41,747 bases of DNA, from assembly GCA_937899625.1 (NCBI GenBank), contig CALCCB010000096.1, forward strand, positions 1-41,747, read 5' to 3'. Source of the stretch: an uncultured Bacteroidota bacterium (GTDB taxonomy: Bacteria > Bacteroidota > Bacteroidia > Flavobacteriales_D > Crocinitomicaceae). Positions 40,668 through 41,747 of the stretch are shown piece after piece. The stretch's first letter is position 1, and each line of letters starts with the position of its first letter. Position numbers and translations under genes: made by a program. Under the pieces are notes generated by a model, which was given only the letters and a program-made list of their open reading frames with translations, was not told where the DNA came from and did no database searches.

Positions 40668-41453
40668 ATGCAAAATCACGAGATCGATTACTTCATCAAG
40701 GGTGAAGAAATGCAAATGGTAGAAATTGAGCTGGATCCTAATGAAACAGCCATCGCGGAATCAGGAGCATTTATGTATATGGATGACGGGATCGTCATGG
40801 AAACCATTTTTGGAGATGGCTCCAAGCAAAATTCCGGAGGGTTCATGAATAAGTTGTGGGGAGCAGGAAAACGCTTACTGACAGGTGAAAGTTTGTTCAT
40901 GACCGCATTTACCCACCAGGGTTCAGGGAAAGCTCGTGTTGCTTTTGCCTCCCCGTATCCAGGTAAGATCATTCCGATCGACTTAAGTGAATACGATGGT
41001 AAGATCATCTGTCAGAAGGACTCATTCCTTTGTGCTGCGAAAGGTGTTTCAGTAGGAATCGAGTTTCAGCGTAAATTGGGAACAGGATTGTTCGGTGGTG
41101 AAGGATTCATCATGCAGAAACTGGAGGGAGACGGATTGGCCTTTTGTCACGCAGGAGGATATGTAATGAAAAGAACACTTCAACCGGGAGAACGATTACG
41201 AATTGATACCGGGTGTATAGTTGCGTATTCTCAAACGATCGATTACGACATCCAGTTTGTGGGAGGGATCAAGAATACCATCTTTGGAGGTGAAGGATTG
41301 TTTTTCGCTACGTTGACAGGTCCAGGAGAAGTATGGTTACAGACTTTGCCGATCTCTCGATTGGCATCACGCATTCTTTCCTATGGTTCAGGAGCGAGAA
41401 AAGAAGAAGGAAGTATCCTTGGAGGTTTAGGAAATCTGCTTGACGGGGATTAA
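40668..41453 (+). CDS. AIM24 / TIGR00266 family protein
   Basis: A 261-residue protein of the AIM24 family, a beta-rich trimer-like fold of unknown biochemical function in bacteria; the yeast member affects mitochondrial inner-membrane organisation. The pattern is clear: [26 protein letters not shown], a glycine-rich [108 protein letters not shown] (conserved parts read separately). The C-terminus is a short glycine-rich tail ([14 protein letters not shown]). There is no signal peptide. Convergent with the gene entering from the right edge; their stop codons share one TTAA. Confidence 0.9.
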   Translation: MQNHEIDYFIKGEEMQMVEIELDPNETAIAESGAFMYMDDGIVMETIFGDGSKQNSGGFMNKLWGAGKRLLTGESLFMTAFTHQGSGKARVAFASPYPGKIIPIDLSEYDGKIICQKDSFLCAAKGVSVGIEFQRKLGTGLFGGEGFIMQKLEGDGLAFCHAGGYVMKRTLQPGERLRIDTGCIVAYSQTIDYDIQFVGGIKNTIFGGEGLFFATLTGPGEVWLQTLPISRLASRILSYGSGARKEEGSILGGLGNLLDGD

Positions 41454-41747
41454 ATTCCTTTAATTCGTTTGTAACTCATCTTTTTGCCGAAAAGATCTTC
41501 GGGTTTCAGCTTTGAGTACTGCTTTGGATCAGGTTCCAGGGTGATCATTTTAAGATCATCGGTTTCTTTTTCTGCTGAAACGGTCAGTTTTTTAAAAGCT
41601 TTTGTATCGGTTTCATAATCGAAATACTGAATGCTGAATTTGGATCCTTCAAAAGTAAGTAGAGCCGGCAGGAAACGACCATTTTCACTGAAATTAAGAA
41701 TGTAGGAGGTGCCGCTGGATTTCATTAGGACATTTTTAGAATCCTCA
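41450..41747 (-). CDS. C-terminal part of an unrecognised protein, 5' truncated by window edge
   Basis: The last 98 residues of a protein whose start is beyond the window; the frame is open to the right edge, so the ATG at 41725 is probably internal. The visible part reads as a small beta-rich domain ([40 protein letters not shown]) ending in a very basic tail ([14 protein letters not shown]). I do not recognise a family, and no catalytic motif is visible. Its TAA lies in the TTAA shared with the AIM24-family gene. It could be an extracytoplasmic protein of unknown function, but without the N-terminus no signal peptide can be judged. Confidence 0.6.
   Translation of the reverse strand, partial: EDSKNVLMKSSGTSYILNFSENGRFLPALLTFEGSKFSIQYFDYETDTKAFKKLTVSAEKETDDLKMITLEPDPKQYSKLKPEDLFGKKMSYKRIKGI

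Noticed and set aside
1-41747. CRISPR array, tRNA, rRNA, IS element, integrase or attachment site
   Set aside because: I looked for regular short repeats, clover-leaf-like runs, transposase motifs and long terminal repeats on both strands by eye and found none.

Overview
The window is chromosomal DNA from a member of the phylum Bacteroidota, most likely Flavobacteriales; this placement is my inference. The grounds are several secreted proteins with type IX secretion (T9SS) C-terminal tails, an OmpA protein with thrombospondin type 3 repeats, HemC with an HSHKDLET motif, near absence of Shine-Dalgarno sites, and repeated TAnnTTTG (-7) promoter elements about 15-22 nt before start codons. No tRNA, rRNA, CRISPR array, IS element or phage gene was seen. 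Apart from a decayed stretch at 6.6-8.0 kb, the DNA is densely coding.

Layout: 2-871 is the 3' end of an acyl-CoA carboxylase carboxyltransferase gene. 978-4675 is an AT-richer signalling cassette: a FIST sensor protein, a double-PAS histidine kinase without an ATG start, and an overlapping single-domain response regulator. aspS follows. 6580-7964 holds two joined gene remnants, a serine beta-lactamase-like gene and the second half of an EamA transporter. Next come a T9SS-exported sugar dehydrogenase-like protein, then cysS-polA. polA converges on a 1112-residue SF1 helicase; the two stop codons share one TTAA.

17.2-22.1 kb carries an OmpA/TSP3 outer-membrane protein and a three-gene run (cystathionine gamma-synthase-like enzyme, TrkA/RCK protein, SDR oxidoreductase). 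22.2-26.6 kb holds two tandem M43-type secreted metalloproteases with T9SS tails. On the minus strand is hemA-hemC-hemD, the start of tetrapyrrole synthesis. Divergent from it are a glycoside-hydrolase-like exported protein and a nitroreductase, then a secreted CotH-kinase-like protein with a P domain and an adjacent lipoprotein.

35.5-41.7 kb holds an RDD membrane protein, the overlapping rsmI / VAT-1-like oxidoreductase / Rieske protein run, a small lipoprotein (minus), an antiquitin-like aldehyde dehydrogenase, an AIM24-family protein and a truncated gene entering from the right edge. Most of this is housekeeping. The least ordinary parts are the FIST-kinase-regulator cassette, the fused pseudogenes, the tandem proteases with a near-identical C-terminal DNA block, the P-domain/CotH protein with its lipoprotein, and the orphan clan GH-A-like protein. 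I found no clear new multi-gene system.
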